Shown here: positions 44,819-53,876 of the stretch, piece after piece
Layout of the letters: each line of letters starts with the position of its first letter
Position numbering within the stretch: the stretch's first letter is position 1
NCBI GenBank assembly: GCA_035623335.1
Contig: DASPTQ010000241.1
Coordinates: forward strand, 46,582 to 110,581
DNA length: 64,000 nt
Direction: 5' to 3'
Origin: JAFAGX01 sp035623335
GTDB taxonomy: Bacteria; Acidobacteriota; Terriglobia; Terriglobales; Acidobacteriaceae
Notes under the pieces: generated by a model
The model's database searches: none
The model's input: only the letters and a program-made list of their open reading frames with translations
Told to the model about the DNA's origin: nothing
Translations under genes and position numbers: made by a program

Positions 44819-46810
44819 CTAGGCAAACAGGAATTCCTTGGTCCGCAAGTCCTTGATCGTATCCCGGAGCTTGGCCGCCCGTTCGAACTCAAAGCGCTTG
44901 GCGGCTTCCCGCATTTCCGTTTCCAGTTTCTGAATATAGGTGTCAAGTTCCTCTTGCGATCGGAATTCGGGAATGCCGTCAGCTTCCGGGCTCGCGAGAT
45001 CCGTGTAATCTGCCTCCACGATGGTGGCCAGCGACATCTCGAGAGGCCGGACGATCGATTGCGGGGTAATTCCATTAGCCAGGTTGTACGCTTCCTGAAT
45101 GGCACGGCGGCGGTTGGTCTCATCGACCGCCTTCTGCATCGACTCGGTCATGGTGTCGGCATAGAGAATCGCGCGACCGTTCAGGTTGCGGGCGCAGCGC
45201 CCGACCGTCTGAATCAACGATCCGCTGGAGCGCAGGAAGCCTTCCTTATCGGCATCGAGAATCGCCACCAGAGAAACCTCCGGTAGGTCGAGCCCCTCCC
45301 GCAGCAAATTGATTCCGATGAGAACGTCGAATTCGCCTTTGCGCAGGTCGCGCAGAATCTTCACCCGCTCCAGGGTTTCGATCTCGGAGTGCATATAGCG
45401 ACACTTCACCCCGACTTCGCTGTAATATTCGGCCAAGTCCTCCGCCATACGCTTGGTCAGCGTGGTCACCAGCACTCGTTCGCCACGCGCCGAGCGCTGG
45501 CGAATTTCATGCAGCAGGTCATCGATCTGGCCTTTCACCGGCCGGATCTCGACGGGAGGATCGACCAGACCCGTCGGCCGAATGATCTGTTCAATGACCA
45601 CGCCCGCCGACTTGGTCAACTCGTAGGGACCGGGAGTAGCCGAGACGTAGACTGCCTGATTCACCCGGTGCTCGAATTCCTCGAAGGTGAGGGGCCGGTT
45701 ATCGAGAGCCGAAGGCAAGCGGAAACCGTATTCCACCAGGGTTTCCTTGCGCGAGCGATCCCCGTGATACATGCCATGCAGCTGCGGCACGGTCTGATGC
45801 GATTCGTCAATAAATATCAGATAATCGCGGGGAAAATAATCCAGCAGGGTCGGCGGAGGCTCCCCCGGGAGCCGGCCGGTGAAGTGGCGCGAGTAGTTCT
45901 CAATCCCGTGGCAGTAGCCGACGGACTTGATCATTTCGAGGTCATACATGGTGCGCTGATGGACTCTCTGGGCCTCGACCATGCGCCCCTGTTTGCCGAG
46001 TTCCGCCTCCCACCAGGCTAATTCTTCGCGAATGGACTGGATCGCCCGCGACCTGGTTTCCGGCTTCATGACATAGTGGGTCTTGGGATAAATCGGCAAG
46101 CGGAGGTATTTCTGCTTCACCGTTCCGAACAGAGGATCAATTTGCGACAGCGCCTCGACCTCGTCTCCCCACAACTCCACGCGATAGGCCATATCGTCGT
46201 AGGTGGGAAAGATTTCGATGACGTCCCCGCGCACGCGAAACGTTCCTCGGCGGAAATCGCTGTCGGTGCGCTCGTAAAGGATCTCTACCAGCTTGCGGGT
46301 GATGTCCTCCCGCTTCACCTTTTGACCCTTGTCCAAAAACAGCAGCATGCCGTAATACGCCTCGGGAGAACCGAGACCGTAGATGCAGCTCACCGACGCG
46401 ACAATCAGACAATCGCGCCGCTCAAATAAGGAACGGGTTGCCGAGAGGCGAAGCTTGTCCAGTTCGTCGTTGATGGTCGCTTCCTTCTCGATGTAAAGGT
46501 CGGCAGCGGGGACGTAGGCCTCGGGCTGGTAATAGTCGTAGTAGGAAACAAAATATTCGACCGCATTGGGGGGAAAGAAGCTCTTGAATTCGTGGTAAAG
46601 CTGGGCTGCCAGGGTTTTGTTGTGCGCCATCACCAGGGTAGGCCGGTTCACTTCGGCAATGACTTTGGCCATGGTGTAAGTCTTACCCGACCCTGTAACC
46701 CCTAGCAGAACCTGGTGCTCGTCATGATCGAGAACTCCTCTCAGCAGAGATTCGATGGCTTTTCCCTGATCGCCCCGCGGTTCATAATCACTGATAAGTT
46801 TAAAATCCAT
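44819..46810 (-). CDS. uvrB: excinuclease ABC subunit B
   Basis: The 663-residue UvrB is the damage-verifying helicase-like part of nucleotide excision repair. Walker A is in GVTGSGKTYTMAKVI, the beta-hairpin region is YYDYYQPEAYVPAADLYIEK, the Asp-Glu box is IFIDESHQT, and helicase motif VI lies in QTVGRCARNLNGRAILY. The C-terminal UVR motif FEFERAAKLRDTIKDL binds UvrA or UvrC. Length is normal. It is convergent with the DHp gene and divergent from the DUF2844 gene. Confidence 0.97.
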   Translation of the reverse strand: MDFKLISDYEPRGDQGKAIESLLRGVLDHDEHQVLLGVTGSGKTYTMAKVIAEVNRPTLVMAHNKTLAAQLYHEFKSFFPPNAVEYFVSYYDYYQPEAYVPAADLYIEKEATINDELDKLRLSATRSLFERRDCLIVASVSCIYGLGSPEAYYGMLLFLDKGQKVKREDITRKLVEILYERTDSDFRRGTFRVRGDVIEIFPTYDDMAYRVELWGDEVEALSQIDPLFGTVKQKYLRLPIYPKTHYVMKPETRSRAIQSIREELAWWEAELGKQGRMVEAQRVHQRTMYDLEMIKSVGYCHGIENYSRHFTGRLPGEPPPTLLDYFPRDYLIFIDESHQTVPQLHGMYHGDRSRKETLVEYGFRLPSALDNRPLTFEEFEHRVNQAVYVSATPGPYELTKSAGVVIEQIIRPTGLVDPPVEIRPVKGQIDDLLHEIRQRSARGERVLVTTLTKRMAEDLAEYYSEVGVKCRYMHSEIETLERVKILRDLRKGEFDVLIGINLLREGLDLPEVSLVAILDADKEGFLRSSGSLIQTVGRCARNLNGRAILYADTMTESMQKAVDETNRRRAIQEAYNLANGITPQSIVRPLEMSLATIVEADYTDLASPEADGIPEFRSQEELDTYIQKLETEMREAAKRFEFERAAKLRDTIKDLRTKEFLFA

Positions 46811-47101
46811 GCTGGGTGCCGTCGGACCAGCGAACGGTCTCTCTCATTCTACGACGGATTGAGCGACCCCTGGCCCCCGGAGGAACCGGCCAGGAAGGCT
46901 CCGACAACACCCTCGCGGCTTGCTCCCTTGGAGCCGAGGGCAGCCAGCCTTCTGTACCTTCCCGGCTCTGGCAATGGTCGGCGAAGCAACCAACAGTACC
47001 ATCGGAGAAATCCTACCTTTGGACCCAACCGCGGTGGATTTTCAGGGTAGACTTCTAAGTTGCATGGGCTTACCAGAGGCATGCATGCGAACAGGATCAA
47101 T

Positions 47102-47581
47102 ATGACAATCTTGGGTAAGAGTTCGATACCTTTTACCTCGTGGGTGATGGCGGCAATCGGGTGGGTGGGATTGTCGTGCCCGGCTCGGGCTGCCCTGGGC
47201 GGCGATGTAACCTCGGTGGAGGCCGATCGGGCACACCTGAAGGCCGCCAGCCTCGCCGTCAGGCCGGCCGGAGCCTATGAGGTACACGCCATTCAAGCGC
47301 CAGGCGGCACCATCATCAGCGAGTACGTTTCCCCCGCAGGCAGGGTGTTTGCCGTGGCTTGGCACGGGCCGTTCATTCCCGAAATGCAACAAATCCTAGG
47401 CGGCTACTTTCAACAGTATTCGGCGGCGTTAGGGGCGAAGAGGGCCTACGGGCGCAGACCGCTCAACATTCAGCAGCCCGGGCTGGTGGTCGAAACCGGC
47501 GGACACATGCGGGCGTATGTTGGCCGAGCTTACCTTCCTGAGATGTTGCCCCCGGGTCTCAAAGCCGACGAAATCAAGTAA
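47102..47581 (+). CDS. DUF2844 family secreted protein
   Basis: The 159-residue protein has a signal peptide (FTSWVMAAIGWVGLSCPARA) and the DUF2844 signature just after it, ALGGDVTSVEADRAHLKA. The rest is beta-rich (GTIISEYVSPAGRVFAVAW). The family has no known function, but DUF2844 genes regularly stand next to DUF3443 genes, as here, which suggests a shared extracytoplasmic role. ATG 47102 follows AGGA by six bases. Two upstream in-frame ATGs are less supported. The next gene starts 22 bases downstream. Confidence 0.85.
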   Translation: MTILGKSSIPFTSWVMAAIGWVGLSCPARAALGGDVTSVEADRAHLKAASLAVRPAGAYEVHAIQAPGGTIISEYVSPAGRVFAVAWHGPFIPEMQQILGGYFQQYSAALGAKRAYGRRPLNIQQPGLVVETGGHMRAYVGRAYLPEMLPPGLKADEIK

Positions 47582-47603
47582 ATCGAAGCTACGGGAGGAC
47601 TTT

Positions 47604-48899
47604 GTGCGCAAGAAGCTCTGGATATGGATTCTGCTGGGAAGCCTAGGATTGGTTGCCGGTTGCGGCGGCGGAGGCGGCAGTAGCTCCGGCCCAACGCCGC
47701 CGCCTCCCAATGGCAAGGCTAACGTTCTCGCCATCGCCGTCGATGGAGGGCCGACAGCGAACCAGACAGGCGGTGCTATCTACACCAATGGGGTGTTCGC
47801 CAGTGCTACCGTTTGTGTTCCCGGCAGCAGCTCAAATTGTGTCACCGTCGGCCACTTGTTGGTGGACACAGGGTCCTACGGCTTGAGAGTCCTAGAAACA
47901 GCAATCCCCTCACTGAAGCTTCCCGCGGTCAACGCTGCCAGTAGTTCTGCCGCCTATAATTGCGTCTCCTTCGTGGATGGGTCCTTTCTTTGGGGCCCGG
48001 TCGAAGCCGCAGACGTGACGTTGGCCGGAGAAACCGCGAGCAATGTGCCGATTCAGGTGATCAGCAGCTCCACCCTGAACATACCGACCAGCTGTTCCAA
48101 TAACGACCTCCACGAGGACGAGAACACGCAATCCAGTTTGGGCGCAAACGGGATTCTGGGCGTGGGCCTTGAACCCTCGGACTGCGGGCCTCTCTGCGAT
48201 CCAAGCCAGGGAGGGACCCCTCCCGCCGTTTATTACACCTGCTCTAGCCTTCCTTGCACTCCGGCATTTATCAATGAGGCGAACCAGGTTACCAATCCCG
48301 TGGTGATGTTCGCTAACGACCATAACGGTGTGATTGTCGAGCTTCCCAAAGTTTCGGGGAGCGCGGCTACGGTGACCGGCTCGTTGATCTTCGGCATCGG
48401 AACCGAAAGCAACAACCAGCTTTCGAGCTCGGCCACGGTGTTTACCGTGGTGTGCGACAGCTTCACCACGATTTTTGAGAGCGAGACTCTGGCTATTACC
48501 GACCCCAAAAGTTGTTCGGGGCCTGGGAGCTTCATCGACAGCGGCTCGAACGGACTATACTTTCCCGACGTTAACAACTCGATCCCGACGTGCTCGTCCA
48601 GTACGCCGATCGGTGATCTCTCTTCGTTCTACTGTCCGCCCTCCTTGCTCAACCTTTCCGCGACGAATGAGTCTTATGATCAGTCGACCAGCAAGAAAAC
48701 CAATTTCAGTGTCAGCAATGCCCTCAGCCTTTTTACTTCCTCGAGCACGGACGCAGCCTTCAGCACCCTCGGAGGCTTAAATCCTATGAACTCCGGCTTT
48801 GACTGGGGACTGCCCTTCTTCTACGGGGTGAACGTCTATTCGGCCATCGACACCCAGAACGTGTCTGGCAATGTTCCCGGCCCGTGGTGGGCATATTGA
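47604..48899 (+). CDS. DUF3443 family lipoprotein
   Basis: The 431-residue protein starts with a short signal sequence and a clear lipobox (LGLVAGCGGGGG), so it is likely a lipoprotein. The domain has a protease-like look (HLLVDTGSYGLRVL and FIDSGSNGLYFPD resemble the two Asp-Thr/Ser-Gly motifs of aspartic proteases), but activity is not established. The GTG at 47604 follows GGGAGGA. Upstream codons in this frame overlap the DUF2844 gene and are not needed. Confidence 0.87.
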   Translation: MRKKLWIWILLGSLGLVAGCGGGGGSSSGPTPPPPNGKANVLAIAVDGGPTANQTGGAIYTNGVFASATVCVPGSSSNCVTVGHLLVDTGSYGLRVLETAIPSLKLPAVNAASSSAAYNCVSFVDGSFLWGPVEAADVTLAGETASNVPIQVISSSTLNIPTSCSNNDLHEDENTQSSLGANGILGVGLEPSDCGPLCDPSQGGTPPAVYYTCSSLPCTPAFINEANQVTNPVVMFANDHNGVIVELPKVSGSAATVTGSLIFGIGTESNNQLSSSATVFTVVCDSFTTIFESETLAITDPKSCSGPGSFIDSGSNGLYFPDVNNSIPTCSSSTPIGDLSSFYCPPSLLNLSATNESYDQSTSKKTNFSVSNALSLFTSSSTDAAFSTLGGLNPMNSGFDWGLPFFYGVNVYSAIDTQNVSGNVPGPWWAY

Positions 48900-49143
48900 G
48901 TTGATCGAAGGCGCCCGACTAATTCGAAGGAGCAGCCAGCAAGGCTGAGCCCGCTCTAGGCTCGTGATGTTTCCCCCTCGCTGATCGTGGACTCGATCTT
49001 CGCCCATCGTCGGCAAGGGCGCACAACTGGCTGGACTTTGTCGATCGGGAGGTCGCTCGAGACGACGAGGGAGACTTTTCAAGGGCACGGGTCGGGCGTG
49101 CGGGATCCTGCCCGGCGCAAAACCAATTTCGGCCTTGGGGAGG

Positions 49144-50304
49144 TTATACCAGCCGCTTTCCTGGATCGCTCGGCGCAGCTGGCCAAGCCGTCTTCTTGGT
49201 TTTGGCGGGAGTTCGCGGGCTAGACGGGGTCTTCTCCGAACCTGACGGCCGGCGAGCTGGGCTGGCGTCCCCGCTCGGTTCCGCTGGTGGCGGCGATGCG
49301 GGCTCCGGGTTGGTTGGCTGCGCCGCTGGAACCGGTGCAGCTTGCGGCTGATTCACCGCCGGCGCGGCAGCGTTCGGCGTGGGCTGATCATGGGTTTTCT
49401 CGAGGGCCAGGTAAACTCCGCCGGCTACGAGCAGAACCACCGCGGCAATGATCAGTTTCTTCTTGCCGCTCTTACCCGACTGCTCGGACTCCTGGCCGAT
49501 GGCCGCCGAAAACATGGGCGCCTCCGACAAGATTTTTCTTTGTTCCTCGATCGAATCGGGCGGGGCGAGAGCCGGAGCAGCGGCAGCCGCACTGCCGCCA
49601 CCCTCTGTGCCTTGACCTGCAGGATGGAGCGCGTCGACGGCTTGCGCTTTGGCAGCCGCGGCTTGGCTTTCCGCTTCCCGAGCGCGCAACACCTCCGACG
49701 CCGGGTCCTGCATCGATTCGAGCAAGGCCATTTCGGTCGGCTCCGGTCTCAGCTCGGGCTCTTTCTCAAGCTCGAACTCGGATCCGGAAAAACCCGCGGA
49801 TTCCTTGGAGAAAGCGTGCGCCGCTGTTTCTCTCATCGTTGCACCCCTCGGCTCCGCGGTGGCAACAGCAGATTCGACCGGAGCAGGCGCAGGGGTTCGC
49901 GGGAAGCTGTGGGCCGGGTCCGGTTTTGGCGCGTCCGCTTTCCGCAGCAGGCCCCGAGCTACGCGAATCGTCCCCTTTGATTGCTCTACATTGATGGGCT
50001 TGGTGAGAACCAGATTGGCCCCAATACGAAATGCGCTGGCAACCCCCGCCTGGCCCTCCACCACGGCGATCGAGAGCACGGAACGACTCGAACTCAAATG
50101 ACGCGAGCTCTTAAATAACAGAGTGGCATTCTGCTCATTCTCGCAGTCCACCACAATCGCATCGAAGTGCTCTGTTGTCAGCCTTTTCACCGCCGCAAAA
50201 GGTTCATGGCAGGCCTCGATCTCGAAGTCCAGTTCCGCCAAGATTTGGCTCACTGTACGAAGGGTTTTTTGTTCAGGACAGAATAGAAGGGCCTTATAGC
50301 TCAT
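49144..50304 (-). CDS. membrane-tethered receiver-like protein
   Basis: The 386-residue protein begins with a receiver-like domain (1-120): phosphoacceptor-type Asp in DAIVVDCENEQ and Lys in LVLTKPINVEQ. The usual acidic pair at the start is mostly lost (LLFCPEQK), so phosphorylation is doubtful. A disordered Ala/Glu/Pro-rich region follows, then one membrane helix near 280-300 (LIIAAVVLLVAGGVYLAL) and a Pro/Ala-rich tail ending in basic residues, which should be outside the cytoplasm. I do not know the family. It lies alone between unrelated genes. Confidence 0.75.
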   Translation of the reverse strand: MSYKALLFCPEQKTLRTVSQILAELDFEIEACHEPFAAVKRLTTEHFDAIVVDCENEQNATLLFKSSRHLSSSRSVLSIAVVEGQAGVASAFRIGANLVLTKPINVEQSKGTIRVARGLLRKADAPKPDPAHSFPRTPAPAPVESAVATAEPRGATMRETAAHAFSKESAGFSGSEFELEKEPELRPEPTEMALLESMQDPASEVLRAREAESQAAAAKAQAVDALHPAGQGTEGGGSAAAAAPALAPPDSIEEQRKILSEAPMFSAAIGQESEQSGKSGKKKLIIAAVVLLVAGGVYLALEKTHDQPTPNAAAPAVNQPQAAPVPAAQPTNPEPASPPPAEPSGDASPARRPSGSEKTPSSPRTPAKTKKTAWPAAPSDPGKRLV

Positions 50305-50604
50305 AGGGGCATCGTAGGTACGTCTATACTTGTCATCAAGTTACCGAGGTCATACTCCGGGTGGCGCGAATTCGGACCCTGGGGAAGAGGCTCACGCGCT
50401 GCTTGGAGTATGGGGAAGTGGGAGCTGAGCAACCATCTGGGCCGAGAACCGAGGAGCACATCCGATTGCCGTGGCCCACGGCTCGACACCGATCAGTGGG
50501 AATCCGCCACCCGTATTCTTCCTTAGGCTTCGACTCTTGCGAGCCTCTCTCTTGTTAAAGGCACAGGTGGCGTGCCCACTCGTGGGGCCCCGAACATGGT
50601 CCCC
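50305..50604. other. intergenic region, nothing recognised
   Basis: About 300 bases between the receiver-like gene and the broken secreted-protein gene. A 65-codon frame on the plus strand has no ribosome-binding site or natural composition. No promoter or RNA motif stands out. Confidence 0.5.
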
Positions 50605-51460
50605 CTAAAAACCCTTGTAGGTCATCGTGACTGTCCTCGACCCGTTGGCGGGTATGGATAGCCCGTACCCCATCACCAGCGACCCGTTGACCCCAACCAG
50701 AGGCGCTCCCGGGTAGTTCCCCCAAGGAACACAGGAGTTCGGCGGCAGGGAGGTGTTTTGTGCGAACCCATTCCAAGCCAAAGCGTTCGGCGTGCCGACA
50801 TTTTGTAGAACGAGTCCATAGGGATTGGTGTTCCCGGTGGTGTTCCACGCTGCCACGCCTGTTTTTGGTTGAATCCAGATTGTTGAGAAATCTGCCGTCT
50901 GCACTCACATCAGCGAAGCGTACGAGGTAGACAGGGGCGGCAGTACCTGAATTGTTGCTGAGAGTCATGACGATCTTGAGGGACGACGTGGAGGGCACCA
51001 GGCTGATCTTCTGCCTGAGGATAAAAAGACCGTCGCCGGTGATGCGGCCGATCTCGACGCTGGTGGCTGTCTTGCTCATAAGGGTTGGAATGCCCCAATT
51101 GGAGGTGGCAAACCATGCCCAGTCGTTATACGCTATGCCCTCAGGACGCGTGTCGCAGATGCCATAGCCTTCAGCGATGTTGGCGCCCGGCACAGCGATC
51201 TGTTCATGCCCCTGTGGGGTTTGGATGCTAACAATGTTCCCGTTGACCGACACACAGAACCCCACGTAGGAATTGCCGGAACCGGAGGCGAAACTGTAAG
51301 AACATGCTTGCGTTGCGGATAAGTCGTCCGGCGACGCACCGGCTTGAGCGGAGGCAGCATTGGCGTCAGGTTGAGAGTTGAGATTTTCCCGGCTCGAAGC
51401 GCCCGCGAAACTGGCGGACCAAAGAGCTAGAACGGTAAGTGCGTAGACAGTTTTATTCCT
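50605..51460 (-). pseudogene. secreted beta-rich protein gene, start codon lost and frameshifted
   Basis: The gene once encoded an exported protein of about 285 residues: signal peptide VYALTVLALWSASFAGA, then a Cys-containing beta-rich domain (VGFCVSVNGNIVSIQTP, YNDWAWFATSNWG, LVMGYGLSIPANGSRTVT). Two defects are visible. An ideal GAGGAG with six-base spacing (51467-51472) is followed not by ATG but by AGG at 51458-51460. The frame also breaks at a run of five A (plus-strand T run 50862-50866): the reading continues one frame over as TGVAAWNTTGNTNPYG to the stop at 50605. Family unknown. A sequencing error at the homopolymer is possible. Confidence 0.75.
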
Positions 51461-51746
51461 AAAGATCTCCTCTTCATTTCTGAGTTTTTCTTGCTTCGGT
51501 CGATCGAAGCCCTTCCCTCTGCTGTGAATTGCCGCTCAGCCGATCTCAGGGACTTCTCGTCCTTGTCCTTTACAGCGCAAAATCGTGGTGAATCAGAACA
51601 TGAGCAGCGAAAAAATGTTTCTGGCGGTGGGCTAGTGGCAGTCAGCGTATGCTGGCTGAACCTGACGGGGACTGCAGTCACAACGGGCGCCACCCCCGCA
51701 GGTAGTCCGCATGCAATCAGGGCTAGCGCGGGTAGAATGACAGGGC
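51461..51746. other. divergent gap between the pseudogene and a membrane-protein gene
   Basis: These 286 bases contain the ribosome-binding site of the broken gene at the left end and lead into the membrane-protein gene at the right. Frames in between have unnatural composition. No promoter was identified with confidence. Confidence 0.45.
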
Positions 51747-52346
51747 ATGCGGTTGCCGCTGTGGCTCAAGATTGCTTGGACGTTGTGGGTGGTGGTGTGG
51801 GTACCGGTCTATTGGCGTCAGTACGGCCTTCAGAATTTTCTTTTCTTCTGCGATCTCGGCAACCTGCTGCTCGCCGTGGCGCTGTGGCGGGAAAGCGCAC
51901 TCCTGTTCTCGTGGCAGGCGACGGGGTTGCTGGCTTTTCAAACGCTGTTCACGATCGATCTGCTGGGAGCGGCCCTCAGCGGCCGGCATATTTTCGGCGC
52001 CAGCGCCTACATGTTCGACCCTCACATACCGATTCTGGTCCGCTTGCTCAGCTTATTTCATGTGGTTACGCCGCCGCTCCTGCTGTGGGGAATTTGGCGG
52101 GTGGGCTATGACAGCCAGGGATGGAGATGGCAGACCTTAACCGCGTGGATCCTGGTTCCCATCAACTTCTTCTGGCGTCCCCAGGCCGACGTGAATTGGG
52201 CTCGGGGGCCATTCTTCCGGGAACAACACCAGGTGCCGGGGCTGGTCTACCTGCTGGCCTACTTGATCCTTGTGCCGCTGGTCGTCTACTGGCCAACGCA
52301 CTTGATCCTGCGCTGGTGGAGCCGGGACTTTCTGCGGCGGGGATGA
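51747..52346 (+). CDS. integral membrane protein of unknown function
   Basis: The 199-residue protein has about five or six hydrophobic helices (WTLWVVVWVPVYW, FLFFCDLGNLLLAVALW, LLAFQTLFTIDLLGAAL, LFHVVTPPLLLWGIW, TAWILVPINFFW, LVYLLAYLILVPLVVYW). Loops are rich in Trp, Arg and His (for example FDPHIPILVRLLSLFH). I recognise no family motif. The ATG at 51747 starts at a natural N terminus; the frame stops ten bases before the convergent lpdA gene. Confidence 0.75.
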   Translation: MRLPLWLKIAWTLWVVVWVPVYWRQYGLQNFLFFCDLGNLLLAVALWRESALLFSWQATGLLAFQTLFTIDLLGAALSGRHIFGASAYMFDPHIPILVRLLSLFHVVTPPLLLWGIWRVGYDSQGWRWQTLTAWILVPINFFWRPQADVNWARGPFFREQHQVPGLVYLLAYLILVPLVVYWPTHLILRWWSRDFLRRG

Positions 52347-52356
52347 TGCGCGACCG

Positions 52357-53778
52357 TCACCGCTTCGGTCGATAGATGTGGGTGCTGGTGCCAAAGGCGG
52401 CTTCTGCCGATTCCATCACGGTCTCGGAAAGCGTGGGATGAGGATGAATGGTGCGTGCCAGGTCTTCGGCCGTGGCTCCCATCTCGATCGCGAGCACCGC
52501 CTCGGAGATCATCTCGCCCGCATTGACTCCGACAATTCCCGCGCCCAAGACGCGTTCAGTTGGCGGATCCAGAATGAGTTTGCTCATCCCCTCGGCCCGC
52601 TCGAGGGTCACCGCCCGGCCCGAGGCGGCCCAAGGGAACCGGGAGACTCTGACTTCCCGCCCCTGTTTTTGTGCCTGGGTTTCGGTTAATCCGCACCAGG
52701 CAATTTCAGGATCCGTGAACACCACCGCAGGGATCGCATTGGGCTCAAAGGCAACTTTATGTCCCAGCATGGCTTCGACCGCTACCCGTCCCTCATGCGA
52801 AGCCTTGTGCGCCAGCATGGGTTCCCCGATAACATCCCCGATGGCATAAATTGCCGGATCGTCGCTCTGCAGCTGGTGGTTGACCTGGATAAATCCGCGC
52901 TCTCCGACCCTGACCCGGGTCTTCTCGAGTCCCGGGATATCGGAATTGGGCCGGCGTCCGACCGATACCAAGACTTTGTCAAAAATCCTCTCCCCGGTTT
53001 CGCCCTGGCCACCCGCAAAGGTCACGCGGATTCCTCCGGGCTCCTCCTTGACGGAGCTTACGGTGGTATTCAGCAGAATCGACTGGAAAATCTTCTCCAC
53101 CCGCTTGCTGAGCGGCAGCACCAGGTCACGATCGGCTCCGGGCAACAGTCCGGGCAGCATCTCTACCATCGAGACCTTCGACCCCAGCGCGGCGTAGACC
53201 GTACCGAGCTCGAGGCCGATATAGCCACCGCCGATGACCAGCAATGTTGCCGGTACCTCGCGCAGTTCGAGCGCAGAAGTCGAGTCCATCATGCGTGGGC
53301 TGTCCAGTTTCAGGCTGGGGATCATTGCCGGCCGCGAGCCGGTGGCGATAATGATGTGATCAAACTCGAGCGATTCCTCGCCACCGTTCGGCTGACTCAC
53401 CCGCAAGGTATTGGAGTTCTCGAATCGCGCGTGCCCCTGAAGATAGCGGATCTTCCGCACCTTCGAAAGCTGGCCCAGCCCTTCCGTGAGTTTCCGAACC
53501 ACGCCTTCCTTCCAGGATCTCAAGCGAGCCAGATCAATCTGCGGGGCAGCATATTCGATTCCCCAGGTTCGCGCCTGGCGGGCTTCGTCGAGCAGTTGTG
53601 CGACATGCAACAGAGCTTTCGAGGGAATGCACCCTCGGTACAGACAGACCCCGCCGGGATTCAGCTCGGGATCAATCAGCGCTACCGACATGCCCAGATC
53701 GGCGGCCAGGAAAGCTGCTGCGTAGCCGCCGGGGCCGCCACCCACGACTGCGATGCGCAACTTAGGATTTTCGGCCAT
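52357..53778 (-). CDS. lpdA: dihydrolipoyl dehydrogenase (E3)
   Basis: The 473-residue flavoprotein reoxidises dihydrolipoamide with NAD. FAD-binding GGGPGGYAAAFLAADLG is at the N terminus, the redox-active disulfide is in GGVCLYRGCIPSKALL, the NAD-binding motif is VIGGGYIGLELGTVYA, and the His-Glu pair lies in HPHPTLSETVMESAEAAFG. The ATG at 53778 starts the natural N terminus. A TTG four codons upstream is in frame. It follows aceF by about 100 bases and completes the pyruvate dehydrogenase operon. Confidence 0.95.
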   Translation of the reverse strand: MAENPKLRIAVVGGGPGGYAAAFLAADLGMSVALIDPELNPGGVCLYRGCIPSKALLHVAQLLDEARQARTWGIEYAAPQIDLARLRSWKEGVVRKLTEGLGQLSKVRKIRYLQGHARFENSNTLRVSQPNGGEESLEFDHIIIATGSRPAMIPSLKLDSPRMMDSTSALELREVPATLLVIGGGYIGLELGTVYAALGSKVSMVEMLPGLLPGADRDLVLPLSKRVEKIFQSILLNTTVSSVKEEPGGIRVTFAGGQGETGERIFDKVLVSVGRRPNSDIPGLEKTRVRVGERGFIQVNHQLQSDDPAIYAIGDVIGEPMLAHKASHEGRVAVEAMLGHKVAFEPNAIPAVVFTDPEIAWCGLTETQAQKQGREVRVSRFPWAASGRAVTLERAEGMSKLILDPPTERVLGAGIVGVNAGEMISEAVLAIEMGATAEDLARTIHPHPTLSETVMESAEAAFGTSTHIYRPKR

Positions 53779-53876
53779 TCGTTTGCTCAACCGCGAAGGA
53801 CATGAAGCCGCTAAGGTTGTGACCGATCAAAATCTCTTTCTGACCTGATTCCCAGATCGAGGTCCGGCGCTGGTTC

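Noticed and set aside
46811..47101. Possible riboswitch upstream of the DUF2844 gene
   Set aside because: I looked for cyclic di-GMP and fluoride motifs and found no conserved core.
50361..50558. 65-codon plus-strand frame in the gap next to the broken gene
   Set aside because: No ribosome-binding site, unnatural composition and no domain.
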